In this document: piece after piece, positions 9,114-16,930 of the stretch
Layout: the number at the start of each line of letters is the position of its first letter
How positions within the stretch are numbered: position 1 is the stretch's first letter
Assembly (NCBI GenBank): GCA_002309585.1
Contig: DBXN01000140.1
Coordinates: forward strand, 23,780 to 80,989
Origin: Verrucomicrobia bacterium UBA1211
GTDB taxonomy: Bacteria; Verrucomicrobiota; Kiritimatiellia; RFP12; UBA1067
Reading direction: 5' to 3'
Length of the DNA stretch: 57,210 nucleotides
The notes under the pieces: generated by a model
Databases searched by the model: none
What the model was told of the DNA's origin: nothing
What the model saw: only the letters and a program-made list of their open reading frames with translations
Translations under genes and position numbers: made by a program

Positions 9114-10109
9114 ATGGCCAATATTGAGACACGGTATTTGGGACTTCATCTGAAAAACCCCCTGATCGCCAGTTCCGGTCCGCTCACCCGCCAGCCGGGT
9201 AGCGTGGCGATGCTGGAGGATGCCGGCATCGCCGCCGTGGTGCTTCGTTCGATTTTCGAAGAACAGATCACCGCCGAGACCTCCTCCATGTACGCCGCGC
9301 TGGAGAACGAGACCAGCGCGTTCGCGTTGGAGTATCTGCGGGCTGACCTGCCCGGCCAGCTGGGGCCGGAAGAGTACTTGCGCCGGCTGGACGCGATCCG
9401 CAAACGGGTGAAGATCCCCGTCATTGCCAGCTGTAACTGCCTGTCGAAGGCGAAGTGGATCGCCTATGCCCGCAAGATCGCGCAGACCGGTGCCGACGCG
9501 CTGGAGCTCAACCTCTACCACATGCCCGTCGATCCGGAAGAAACCTCTGAACAGATCGAGGCGCGCAATGTGGATCTGGTCCGTGCGGTGATCAATGAGG
9601 TGAAGATCCCGATCGCCGTCAAGCTCAGCTACCACTATACCGCCTTGCCCGCTTATGTCAGGAAACTCGACCGGGCGGGGGTGAAGGGCGTTGTCCTGTT
9701 CAATCGGTTTCTCCAAACCGATGTCGATATCAACCGGGAGCGGATCTTCTACGCACCCAACTACTCCTCGCCCAATGTCCTGCACTCCCAACTCCGCTGG
9801 GCCGCCGTCCTCCGTAACTTCATCCATGCCGATATCGGCATCAGTGGGGGAATCCATTCGGGCGACGATCTGGTCAAGGCGTTGCTGGTAGGCGCGAATG
9901 TGGGCATGATCTGTTCCGTCCTGCATCTTCACCCTGATGCCTCCCGCACGATCAACCAGATTCTCACCCGGTTGCAGGAGTGGATGGTGGACAAGGGATA
10001 TGCGGATCTCGATGCTTTCCGTGGGAAACTCCGCGAGACCAACCTGCATGACGGGAGGGGATTTGAGCGCGCCCAGTATGTGAAGGCCGCGACCGAACTC
10101 TTCACCTGA
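9114..10109 (+). CDS. Dihydroorotate dehydrogenase-like flavoprotein
   Basis: FMN-binding TIM-barrel protein of 331 residues related to dihydroorotate dehydrogenase. Visible family blocks are an N-terminal YLGLHLKNPLIASSGPLT (the class I pattern), a central LELNLYHMP, the lysine-containing IPIAVKLSYHY strand and the C-terminal GISGGIHSGDDLVKALLVGA. The catalytic Cys/Ser loop of true PyrD is not obvious (the INCYH-type block reads LELNLYHMP here), which matches the 'dihydroorotate dehydrogenase-like' group whose substrate is unknown to me. No pyrimidine gene is adjacent. The ATG at 9114 follows GGAG; the frame is open up to 9060. It is followed eight bases later by the TatD-family gene. Confidence 0.8.
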   Translation: MANIETRYLGLHLKNPLIASSGPLTRQPGSVAMLEDAGIAAVVLRSIFEEQITAETSSMYAALENETSAFALEYLRADLPGQLGPEEYLRRLDAIRKRVKIPVIASCNCLSKAKWIAYARKIAQTGADALELNLYHMPVDPEETSEQIEARNVDLVRAVINEVKIPIAVKLSYHYTALPAYVRKLDRAGVKGVVLFNRFLQTDVDINRERIFYAPNYSSPNVLHSQLRWAAVLRNFIHADIGISGGIHSGDDLVKALLVGANVGMICSVLHLHPDASRTINQILTRLQEWMVDKGYADLDAFRGKLRETNLHDGRGFERAQYVKAATELFT

Positions 10110-10117
10110 TTCGCGCC

Positions 10118-10906
10118 ATGTTCGACGCCCATGCCCATCTTCAGGATACCCGCCTGTCGGGAAATCGCGAAGTGGTCCTCCGCAGGGCGGCGGAGACGGG
10201 CGTGACGGGTGTTTGCTGTTGCGCCACCTCGCCTGCGGACTGGGACGCGGTCGCCGCCTTCATCCGGGATCCTACTCCGTTTGTGGTGGTGCCCGCATTT
10301 GGCGTTCACCCCTGGTATGCTGAAAACTTGCCGGCGGACTGGCTGGAACGGCTCAACCGGACATTGGACGCGCATCCCGCCGCCGCATTGGGGGAGGTTG
10401 GACTGGACGGGATCCGCAAGTCAATCCCGTTTGAGGTCCAGCGGCAATGCCTTGTATCCCAATTGGAGCTTGCCGCCTGCCACCGTATCCCTGTTGTCCT
10501 CCATGGCGCACGGGCGTGGGAGCCGCTTCTGGAGACGATCCGCCCCTTCCGTGAAAAGATTCCCGGTTTTCTGATCCACGGGTTCAGCGGTTCCCCTGAT
10601 CAGATGAGGCGTTTTCTCGATTTGGGCGCCGCGATTTCAATCGCGGGTTCGGTCTGTAACCCTCAGGCCAAGAAGATCCGCGCCGCCGCCAAGGAGTTGC
10701 CCGATAGCCAGCTCTTGATTGAAACCGATTCTCCCGATCTTTTCCCCGTCGGCGGTACGTCGCTTCCCGGCACCCCGGCAGGGAAACCGGTCAACCATCC
10801 CGCCAATCTCAGGCAGGTCCTCGAAACCGTGGCCGCGCTGCGCGATGCCACGCCCGATGCGATCGCGGATCTTACCGGCGCAAACGCCCGCCGCATTCTT
10901 CTGTAG
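10118..10906 (+). CDS. TatD-family metal-dependent hydrolase (putative DNase)
   Basis: A 262-residue TIM-barrel amidohydrolase of the TatD family, probably a metal-dependent exonuclease. The first strand carries the metal ligands FDAHAHL, followed by the GEVGLDG glutamate, the HGAR histidine, LIHGFSG and the C-terminal LIETDSPDLFP aspartate. All expected ligands are present and the length is normal. It starts eight bases after the dihydroorotate-dehydrogenase-like gene and is probably in the argG transcript. It converges with the transporter gene; between them lies a 7-base word array starting at its TAG stop. Confidence 0.88.
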   Translation: MFDAHAHLQDTRLSGNREVVLRRAAETGVTGVCCCATSPADWDAVAAFIRDPTPFVVVPAFGVHPWYAENLPADWLERLNRTLDAHPAAALGEVGLDGIRKSIPFEVQRQCLVSQLELAACHRIPVVLHGARAWEPLLETIRPFREKIPGFLIHGFSGSPDQMRRFLDLGAAISIAGSVCNPQAKKIRAAAKELPDSQLLIETDSPDLFPVGGTSLPGTPAGKPVNHPANLRQVLETVAALRDATPDAIADLTGANARRILL

Positions 10907-10937
10907 CGTTGAGGGGTGACCCGTGTCCTGTGTGGGG
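10903..10937. repeat. 7-base word array in the TatD/transporter convergent gap
   Basis: GTAGCGT / TGAGGGG / TGACCCG / TGTCCTG / TGTGGGG: five units, the last four starting with TG. The array contains the stop codon of the plus-strand gene and ends three bases before the minus-strand stop. Confidence 0.5.
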
Positions 10938-10939
10938 GC

Positions 10940-12226
10940 TTATCCGTAGGTCAGCCAGACGAAGAGGGCACCGGCGACGAGTGCCGCCAGCGTGAAGGGA
11001 ATGCTGATCCGCATGAAATCCGAGAAGGAGACGGCGATCTCCCGTTTCCGAAGGATGCCCAGCGCCACGACATTTGCGGAGGCTCCGATGGGGGTGATAT
11101 TCCCGCCCAGGCACGCCCCGATCAGCAGGGCGAAGAGCATCAGCGGAACGGAGACGTGGAGCTGGTCCGCCAGCCGCTGCGCGACGGGGAGCATCACCAG
11201 CAGGAAGGGGACGTTGTCGACAAAGCCCGAAACCAGCACCGAAAAGAGCACCATGCAGGCGAAGGCGAGGAAGACCGAGCCGCCCAACGCGACAGACATC
11301 CATTGCCCCAGTTTGTCCAGCCAACCGGAGGCGCCCAGTCCGCCTGCCAGCACAAACACACCGATCAGAAAGAGGGCGGTGTCCCAATCCATTGTCCGCA
11401 GTAGCGGCCGGACCCTTCCCCACTTCGCCATGAAGCGGTACCAGATCAGCCCCACAATCGCCAACAGCAGGGTGTAGCTTCCCGCGAACCAGTTGAATCC
11501 CGGATCGACCACGGAGGCCATCGACAGTCCTCCGATCAGCAGGACCAGCAAAATGGTCGGCACCCATGACCGCGCCTTTTCGTTAAACGCCAGAGATTCC
11601 CTCGTGTTCCATTTCCGGAAGACAAAAAAGAGAATGACCAGCGAGGCGAGTGCTCCGGCTTGAATCGCAAAAAAGATGCTGGGTTTTCCCTGATAGATAA
11701 AGAAATCCCAGAACCCCATCTTCATAAAACCCGCCAGAATCATGCTCGGCGGATCGCCGACCATTGTCGCCGTTCCCTGCACGTTGCTGCTGATGGCGAT
11801 GCCGATCAGCAATGGCGCGGGATTCATCTTCAGTCGCTCCGAGAGGCTTAGCGCCACGGGAGCGAGCAGCAACACCACGGCCACGTTCTCGACAAAGATG
11901 GAGATGACTCCGGATAAGGCGCAGAGCGCGAGCATCGCCATGCGGGTTGAGGGCATCCGTTCCACCAGTGCCTGCGCGATGACAACCGGGACACGCGACT
12001 GGAGGAAAAGGTCAGCCAGTACCAGCGTTCCGCAAAAGAGACCGATCACGTTCCAGCTGATCATCTCAAACAGCGCATCCCGCCACGGCGTCACGCCCGC
12101 CAGAATCAGAAGGAGCGCCCCTCCGCAGGCCGTCCATGAACGGCGGTTCGGGAAAACCACAAACAGGGTGTAGCTCAAGGCGAAAACCAGCAAGCTGATC
12201 CATTCAGGGGTAAAAAAACGTCGCAT
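10940..12226 (-). CDS. ArsB/NhaD-type (ion transporter superfamily) membrane transporter
   Basis: A 428-residue polytopic inner-membrane protein with about eleven hydrophobic segments. Two signatures place it in the IT superfamily that includes ArsB, NhaD and the SLC13 carriers: the ENVAVVLLLAPVAL helix and the hairpin loop NVQGTATMVGDPPSMILAG, which is repeated in pseudo-symmetric form as GACLGGNITPIGASANVVAL. The substrate (Na+/H+ exchange, arsenite, or an organic anion) cannot be decided from sequence. It is transcribed away from the CE15-like gene and has no obvious co-regulated neighbour. Confidence 0.85.
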   Translation of the reverse strand: MRRFFTPEWISLLVFALSYTLFVVFPNRRSWTACGGALLLILAGVTPWRDALFEMISWNVIGLFCGTLVLADLFLQSRVPVVIAQALVERMPSTRMAMLALCALSGVISIFVENVAVVLLLAPVALSLSERLKMNPAPLLIGIAISSNVQGTATMVGDPPSMILAGFMKMGFWDFFIYQGKPSIFFAIQAGALASLVILFFVFRKWNTRESLAFNEKARSWVPTILLVLLIGGLSMASVVDPGFNWFAGSYTLLLAIVGLIWYRFMAKWGRVRPLLRTMDWDTALFLIGVFVLAGGLGASGWLDKLGQWMSVALGGSVFLAFACMVLFSVLVSGFVDNVPFLLVMLPVAQRLADQLHVSVPLMLFALLIGACLGGNITPIGASANVVALGILRKREIAVSFSDFMRISIPFTLAALVAGALFVWLTYG

Positions 12227-12366
12227 CGCTAATCGTTCCTCATGTTCGTCCTTACTTTAACATAAATCCGGGATGACAGAAAGCAAAACTAGGGCTTTTG
12301 TTCCCGCTCACCGCTATTTTCCGTTTCCTCGTTCATCTTTAATCTTTCTGTGGCCGCTTGGATGTG

Positions 12367-12372
12367 TATAAT
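12367..12372 (+). promoter_or_regulatory. Candidate -10 element of the CE15-like gene
   Basis: A perfect TATAAT 33 bases before the start codon of the gene at 12405. No good -35 hexamer sits at 16-18 bases upstream, so only the -10 is proposed. Confidence 0.35.
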
Positions 12373-12404
12373 AATCAATCGGTATTTATGAAAGGAGAGG
12401 ATGT

Positions 12405-13529
12405 ATGCCGCGTATTTCGTTTGAGGGGAATTTGGGTGTGACGAGAAGGGGATTTGTCGGTCTTTTGGCGGCGTCGGTGTCGCTGTGCGCGGGCCATCCG
12501 CTTTGGGCCGAGACGCCCGACGCGAAGAAGGCGGAGCTGTTGAAGTGGTTTTTGGACAACGAATATGGCCATGCGCCGTTAGAGCGTCCGCAGGATATGG
12601 CCTTCGAGGGTAACAGCATCCTTTTCGGCGGGGGCAAGATGAAGGTGAATCTGACGGTGGCTCTCCCGAAAGGCGCGTCAAAGGAGAAACCCTGCCCCGT
12701 TCTCCTGATGGGCGACTTCCGGACCTGGAATAACGGGATGCGCGACGACGCGGGCTCCCTCAGGCAGAAGAAGCAGCAGGATGACATCGACGCCTGCGCA
12801 ACGGAGCGAGGCTATGCGGTGGTCCACTACGACCTCAACGAGGCCGCGCCCGACCAGCCGCGCCGCAAATATCTGGAGGCGCTGAAGAAGGCGGGCAAGC
12901 CCTTGCCCCCCTACGCCTACGGTCTTTTCGACGTGTATGGCGGCGAGGCGGATCGGACGGATACGAGCTGGGGAACGATCCGCGCGTGGGCCTGGTGCCA
13001 CAGCCGCGTGTTGGACTGGATCGAGACGCAACCGGCGCTTGACGCCAAGCGCGTCGCGGTGCTCGGTCACTCCCGCCTCGGCAAGACCGCGCTCTGCGCC
13101 GGGGTGACGGATGCCCGTTTCAAGGTGGTCTACTCCAACGCCTCCGGCTGCGGCGGCGCGAAACTGAACCGCATGGATTTGCCCAAGAGCGAACATATCC
13201 ACCAGATCACGAACGGTTTCCCGTACTGGTTCTGCCGGGCGTTCAATCAGTGGCGGAACCGTGATCGGGAAATCCCTCACGATCAGGATGAGTGGATGGG
13301 GCTGATCGCGTCACCCACGCGCTACCTCTATGTGGCGAGCGGTTCGGCGGACCACTGGGCCGGTCCCGCGGGCGAGAAGGCTGCGGCTGAGGGCGCGGCG
13401 AAGGCGTGGGAGGCTCTTGGTCTCAAGGGCATGGGGGACCATGTGGGCTACCACTGCCACGAGGGCCCGCACGATCTGGGTGTCCGGGACATCAACCTCT
13501 TCCTCGATTTCTGCGACAAGAGATTGTGA
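12405..13529 (+). CDS. CE15-like (glucuronoyl esterase type) alpha/beta hydrolase, Tat-exported
   Basis: Secreted serine esterase, probably cleaving ester links of uronic acids or acetylated glycans. The 374-residue product starts with a twin-arginine signal (TRRGFVGLLAAS at 13-24, cleavage near the LWAE at 33-36). The nucleophile elbow GHSRLGK (Ser223) is the G-x-S-R-x-G-K/R motif typical of carbohydrate esterase family 15. A candidate catalytic His is in YHCHEGPHDLG (His352 or His356). AAGGAGAGG precedes the ATG, and a TATAAT lies upstream. It is the first gene of the glycan-degradation block and is followed by a word array starting at its stop. CE15 versus acetyl xylan esterase substrate is not settled. 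Confidence 0.8.
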   Translation: MPRISFEGNLGVTRRGFVGLLAASVSLCAGHPLWAETPDAKKAELLKWFLDNEYGHAPLERPQDMAFEGNSILFGGGKMKVNLTVALPKGASKEKPCPVLLMGDFRTWNNGMRDDAGSLRQKKQQDDIDACATERGYAVVHYDLNEAAPDQPRRKYLEALKKAGKPLPPYAYGLFDVYGGEADRTDTSWGTIRAWAWCHSRVLDWIETQPALDAKRVAVLGHSRLGKTALCAGVTDARFKVVYSNASGCGGAKLNRMDLPKSEHIHQITNGFPYWFCRAFNQWRNRDREIPHDQDEWMGLIASPTRYLYVASGSADHWAGPAGEKAAAEGAAKAWEALGLKGMGDHVGYHCHEGPHDLGVRDINLFLDFCDKRL

Positions 13530-13656
13530 GAAGAGGGGAACGGGGAAGAGGGAATAGGGAAGAGAAACGAGACGAACGGCGGGGTGAAATTTCATAATGG
13601 CATAATGCCATAATTTCACAATTCCAGAATGGAAACGCTCAACGCTCAACCCGCAA
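13529..13656. repeat. Composite word array after the CE15-like gene
   Basis: Three word families follow one another: GGGGAAC/GGGAAGA type (about 13533-13566), 8-base CATAATGG/CATAATGCC type (about 13591-13633) and TCAACGC/TCAACCC type (about 13637-13655). The order matches the larger arrays at 18.4 and 23.5 kb. Confidence 0.65.
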
Positions 13657-13658
13657 CT

Positions 13659-13712
13659 GCCCCCGCCCCCCGTTATTCTCATTTACTTTCCCGCGCTCAC
13701 GCGGGCGGGGGC
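13659..13712. terminator. GC-rich nested hairpin between convergent genes
   Basis: An outer 9-bp inverted repeat (GCCCCCGCC at 13659-13667 with GGCGGGGGC at 13704-13712) encloses a compact perfect hairpin CCCGCG-CTCA-CGCGGG (13690-13705). It lies between convergent genes and could act as a bidirectional terminator, but neither strand has a clear T-run after the stem. Confidence 0.35.
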
Positions 13713-13721
13713 CGGGGGCTC

Positions 13722-14885
13722 TTAATCTTCAATGAGTGCGGGGTAGATCCAGGCCGTGACGGCGGCGCACTCAATCCCGAAGGGCAGGTAGCCGGCGAAT
13801 CCGAGGATCGGCATCTCCCAGATCTGGAAGGCGTGGACATAGGGGACGGCATAGATCCACTTGGCGAGGCTGTGCCAGTTCCACGTCTCCCACGCCAGTC
13901 CGCAGATCAGGGCGGCAAAGGCGAACCGGACGAAGATGCGCCAGTCGCCGAGGGCGACCGTGTCCGCCACGCTCTTTTCCTTCAGGACGATCTGCACGAC
14001 CAGGAAGAGGCAGAGCGGGGAGATCCAGAGGAGCGGGTAGGTGAATTGCGGGAAGAAGACGATGCCCGTCAGACCGACCATCGCCAACAGGAAGATCGCG
14101 GCCGCGATCCACGATCTGCGGATGTCGATGCGGGCCATGCCGCACTGTCGGCGGTCAGAGAAGGCGGGGAAGGTGTGCAGCCACGCCGCGACCGCGCAGA
14201 CTGCGGGAAGCACCGATGAGAAACTGCAGGTGGCGAAGAGGGTGTATTCGCCCGCGCTCATCTCCTGCACTCCTTGGTAGTACCAGTTCCAGACGAAACG
14301 GTTGAGGTATTCGAAGAACCACCAGAAGACCGAGCTGACGGGGAAAGTCAGGAGATAGGGGAGGGTGTGGCGGGTGAGCGGCGATGAGCCCGAACGCCGG
14401 ACGCACAGACCGTTCATCAGAAGGATGAAACCCGCCCAGAGGATCAGGTAGGTGTGGCGCTGCCCTTTGGCGAACCACGGGAAGCGGTTCCAAGCGAGGA
14501 TCCAGCCGCCCAGACAGAGGATCAACCCGATCCAGCCGAAGAGGGGGAACGGATGCGGGCGCTGCTTTTCCGGTGCGGGATCGGTCGATCCCACGGGCGG
14601 GAAAAACGCCCGTTTGATGAAGGGGAAGACCACCAGAAGGATAAAGCCGAGCATTACCAGGAAGACCGGCCACGAGAAGGGGCAGCGCATGTTCCAAAGC
14701 CGTTCGGGGATGGCTCCCCAATCCTCCGTGCGCGGCGGAAAGGCCTTGACGCCCGCCAGAACCGCCTCGCGTCCGCTTACGGCGGCGCAGAACCACGGGA
14801 CGCCGAAAAGAAAGACCGCCAAGAACAGATAGTGCACGATTCGTTTCATCACACAGGATGTCTTCACCTTCTTCATGGCGGACAT
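13722..14885 (-). CDS. Uncharacterised polytopic membrane protein
   Basis: I do not recognise this 387-residue protein. It has about nine or ten hydrophobic helices, including one near the N-terminus (YLFLAVFLFGVPWFCAA) and several Trp-rich ones (WWFFEYLNRFVWNWYY near residue 195, LAWETWNWHSLAKWIYAVP near 335). The Trp/aromatic-rich loops recall integral membrane enzymes or lycopene-cyclase-like folds, but this is only an impression. Three possible starts lie close together (14885, 14876, 14849); none has a convincing ribosome-binding site, so the N-terminus is uncertain. It sits alone on the minus strand within a plus-strand glycan block. Confidence 0.6.
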   Translation of the reverse strand: MSAMKKVKTSCVMKRIVHYLFLAVFLFGVPWFCAAVSGREAVLAGVKAFPPRTEDWGAIPERLWNMRCPFSWPVFLVMLGFILLVVFPFIKRAFFPPVGSTDPAPEKQRPHPFPLFGWIGLILCLGGWILAWNRFPWFAKGQRHTYLILWAGFILLMNGLCVRRSGSSPLTRHTLPYLLTFPVSSVFWWFFEYLNRFVWNWYYQGVQEMSAGEYTLFATCSFSSVLPAVCAVAAWLHTFPAFSDRRQCGMARIDIRRSWIAAAIFLLAMVGLTGIVFFPQFTYPLLWISPLCLFLVVQIVLKEKSVADTVALGDWRIFVRFAFAALICGLAWETWNWHSLAKWIYAVPYVHAFQIWEMPILGFAGYLPFGIECAAVTAWIYPALIED

Positions 14886-15029
14886 AGTAGTGGAATCCGC
14901 CGACCCGTTGCAAGGTTAAAAGGTGTCGGGATTGGGGCTAGTTGCCGGAAGTCTGATGGCTGAAGTCCGATATCGTTCGGCTGATCGGCAGGGTGCTGGC
15001 AGGACGTTTGCGCGAAAGGGCAATCGCAA

Positions 15030-15084
15030 TTTTCCATCGCTAATGGAAAAATCGCATTCAATTCTCCAGTAGTGATGGAAAAAT
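15030..15084. promoter_or_regulatory. Candidate operator: palindrome plus third half-site
   Basis: TTTTCCAT (15030-15037) and ATGGAAAA (15043-15050) form a perfect 8-bp palindrome around CGCTA. A further ATGGAAAAAT (15075-15084) directly repeats 15043-15052 at a distance of 32 bases, about three helical turns, as expected for co-operative binding on one face. Confidence 0.4.
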
Positions 15085-15140
15085 GAACGATGGGTGAATG
15101 CTGTGGAGATGTCCATGACAAACCGGGTGCCATTGTTTTG

Positions 15141-15203
15141 AGTTGTATCTAAATCAGAATTATTGCGAAACGGTTTGCCTATATTTTTAAAACGGATACA
15201 ACT
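15141..15203. promoter_or_regulatory. 9-bp inverted repeat, 45-base spacing
   Basis: AGTTGTATC (15141-15149) is exactly the reverse complement of GATACAACT (15195-15203). The 45 bases between are A/T-rich and include TATATTTTTAAAA. This could be paired operators around a promoter or a long hairpin; the sequence alone does not decide. Confidence 0.35.
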
Positions 15204-15245
15204 TGTAATACCAACCTTACTATTATCGGCGGACAATCACCCGCC

Positions 15246-15266
15246 GTTTATAGTACCGGTATAAAC
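15246..15266. promoter_or_regulatory. Candidate operator, 21-bp palindrome
   Basis: GTTTATA and TATAAAC flank GTACCGG, a perfect 7-bp dyad of the size bound by LacI- or AraC/TetR-type dimers. It lies 68 bases before the promoter candidate at 15334. Confidence 0.4.
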
Positions 15267-15333
15267 AACTCACGTTTCTTCTCATTAAGAGACGGTGGTT
15301 CACAAGATGATCGAAATTGGGCGATGAAAAGAT

Positions 15334-15362
15334 TTACCTGAAGGTGGAAATCATGCTAAAAT
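15334..15362 (+). promoter_or_regulatory. Candidate promoter, extended -10 type
   Basis: TTACCT (15334-15339), 17-base spacer, TAAAAT (15357-15362) preceded by TGC, an extended -10. It would drive the metallo-beta-lactamase-fold gene and GH20 gene with a ~185-base leader. Confidence 0.42.
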
Positions 15363-15500
15363 ATAAACCATAAAAGCCCTTGGCAGTGATCGTTTTTACG
15401 TGGACTCCTTCTCGCCATGGCGGGATTGGGTGTCCATTCCGACGCGCTTAAACGCTGCGACACCATTGGGGAGGATGACCGGATGGTGCCGGGTGTTCAG

Positions 15501-15553
15501 GAAAAGGGTTGAGGGATCGTTCAGAGGTTAAACGTTGAGTGTTGGGGAGGGGA
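15501..15553. repeat. 7-base word array before the MBL-fold gene
   Basis: The clear part reads AGGTTAA / ACGTTGA / GTGTTGG / GGAGGGG (from 15525) and leads straight into the ribosome-binding site GGGGAGGGGAG. Words of three families (AGGTTAA, GTTGAG, GGGGAG) share one 7-base register. Confidence 0.6.
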
Positions 15554-15554
15554 G

Positions 15555-16844
15555 ATGAACCTGATTGACAGACGGACGTTTCTTTCGCGGGGAGTCGCAG
15601 CTGCCGGGATCTGGGGATCGGGCATGGACGTTTGGGCCGAGATGGCGCGGCATCCGCTCGCGGGCGGGATCATGCCGAAATGGGAGAAAGGCCATTTCCG
15701 TATCCATATTCTTTACAACGGGCGATCGGAAACCACCTTCCACGTGTTTCCCGACGGAACCTCGCTCCTGATTGACTGCGGCGACTTGATCATTGGCGGA
15801 CGTGACGTGACACCGCATCTTCCCGATGACTCCCGCCGTGCCGGCGAATGGGCCGCCCGTTATATCCTGCGTGAGAATCCAAACGGGAAGAAGGTCGATT
15901 ACTTCCTGCTTACGCACTATCACAATGACCACTCGGGCATGCCTGGGGCGGGCGCGAAAAAGAGTGCGAACGGCCAATACTGGCTGAGCGGGATCGGTGA
16001 GGCGATGGATCATCTCGACTTCGGTACGTTCATCGACCGCTCTTGGCCCGATACGAATGATCCAACCCCGCGGGAGGACTCCTATGACGGGGGCGCGGTG
16101 GGACATATCCGGCTCGTCTATCGAGAGGCTGAGCGCAGGGGTATCAAAGTCGAACGCTTCCGGCTGGAGAAGGGATCGGACCAGATCCGTCCCCTTCACG
16201 GCGGATGCGCCTCTTTTGGGTTTACACCGCTCTGCGCGCGCGGATGTGTGCTCAAGCGCGATGGTACGGTTCTTGATCTCGGAACGCTCGGCGGTCCGAA
16301 GGGAACGCGTAATGGTTTCGACGAAAACGCGCTTTCGATCGGGATGGTTCTCTCGCTGGGTGACTTTCGCTATTTCACGGCGGGTGACTTCTCCGGAGGT
16401 ATCAAGCGGGAGGACGGGACCCACGCGGACTTTGAGGACGCGCTTGCGCCGGAGTGCCCGCAGGTCGATGTTGCCAAGGCCAACCACCACGGTCATCACA
16501 CGATGCCGCTCTCGCTTGTGAACGCGCTTAGGGCGCGTGTGGTTCTGGCGGGCGTGTGGCATGCGCAGCACATGAACCGGCCCACCATGCGGAGGCTCGC
16601 ACAGGCCAAGTGGCCGTGCCTCTACGCGCCGGGCATGTTCCCGAAACTGCGTAGGGAGGCGGATGCCGATGAACCGTGGCTGAAGGAGATCGCGCCGGAG
16701 GCGTTCGAGGGTGCCCATGCGGTGGTGGATGTGGCGCCGGACGGCAAAACCTACCAACTGATGATGGTCTCCGCCGCCGATGAATCCAACCGCATTCTCG
16801 GCGCCTACGATTTCAAAACCGCCGACAAGACCTCCGTGCGTTAG
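15555..16844 (+). CDS. Metallo-beta-lactamase-fold hydrolase, Tat-exported
   Basis: Secreted metal hydrolase of 429 residues. The N-terminus is a twin-arginine signal (DRRTFLSRGVAAAGIW, RR at 6-7, likely cleavage after VWAE near 29). The metal site THYHNDHSG gives His121, His123, Asp125 and His126, and VAKANHHGHHT near residue 310 supplies later ligands, as in ComEC/Rec2-like MBL domains. The strand FRIHILYNGRSETTFHVFPD resembles the start of that group. The substrate is unknown; phosphodiester or lactone cleavage are both possible. GGGGAGGGGAG from the upstream array acts as ribosome-binding site. The GH20 gene follows after 86 bases and may share the transcript. Confidence 0.8.
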   Translation: MNLIDRRTFLSRGVAAAGIWGSGMDVWAEMARHPLAGGIMPKWEKGHFRIHILYNGRSETTFHVFPDGTSLLIDCGDLIIGGRDVTPHLPDDSRRAGEWAARYILRENPNGKKVDYFLLTHYHNDHSGMPGAGAKKSANGQYWLSGIGEAMDHLDFGTFIDRSWPDTNDPTPREDSYDGGAVGHIRLVYREAERRGIKVERFRLEKGSDQIRPLHGGCASFGFTPLCARGCVLKRDGTVLDLGTLGGPKGTRNGFDENALSIGMVLSLGDFRYFTAGDFSGGIKREDGTHADFEDALAPECPQVDVAKANHHGHHTMPLSLVNALRARVVLAGVWHAQHMNRPTMRRLAQAKWPCLYAPGMFPKLRREADADEPWLKEIAPEAFEGAHAVVDVAPDGKTYQLMMVSAADESNRILGAYDFKTADKTSVR

Positions 16845-16930
16845 TGTGGCAAGAAAGGAAGAGATGAAACGGATTGCCGATAGCGTTACGGTGGTACCGG
16901 CTGTGCCCACAGAATGAATGAAAGGATGAT

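Larger units (their letters stand above)
14886..15554. other. 669-base gene-free region rich in inverted repeats
   Basis: No convincing gene: the open frames here lack family features and ribosome-binding sites. The left end carries remnants of junction words (AAGGTTAA type at 14912, 7-base AAGTCTG/ATGGCTG/AAGTCCG at 14949-14969). The centre (15020-15270) is more A/T-rich than its surroundings and has three separate inverted repeats. The right part has a promoter candidate (15334-15362) and a word array ending at the ribosome-binding site of the gene at 15555. Confidence 0.6.

Noticed and set aside
7627..9132. Upstream 502 codons of the open frame that continues the AsmA-like gene
   Set aside because: They lie exactly antisense to argG, have no family features, and the signal-anchor start of the AsmA-like protein is at 7626.
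10908..10925. GGGTGACCC between convergent genes as a terminator
   Set aside because: The stem is only three pairs with no T-run; the sequence is better explained as part of a 7-base word array.
14916..15236. 106-codon minus-strand frame in the gap at 15 kb
   Set aside because: No ribosome-binding site, no recognisable domain, and it spans the inverted repeats and repeat-word remnants.
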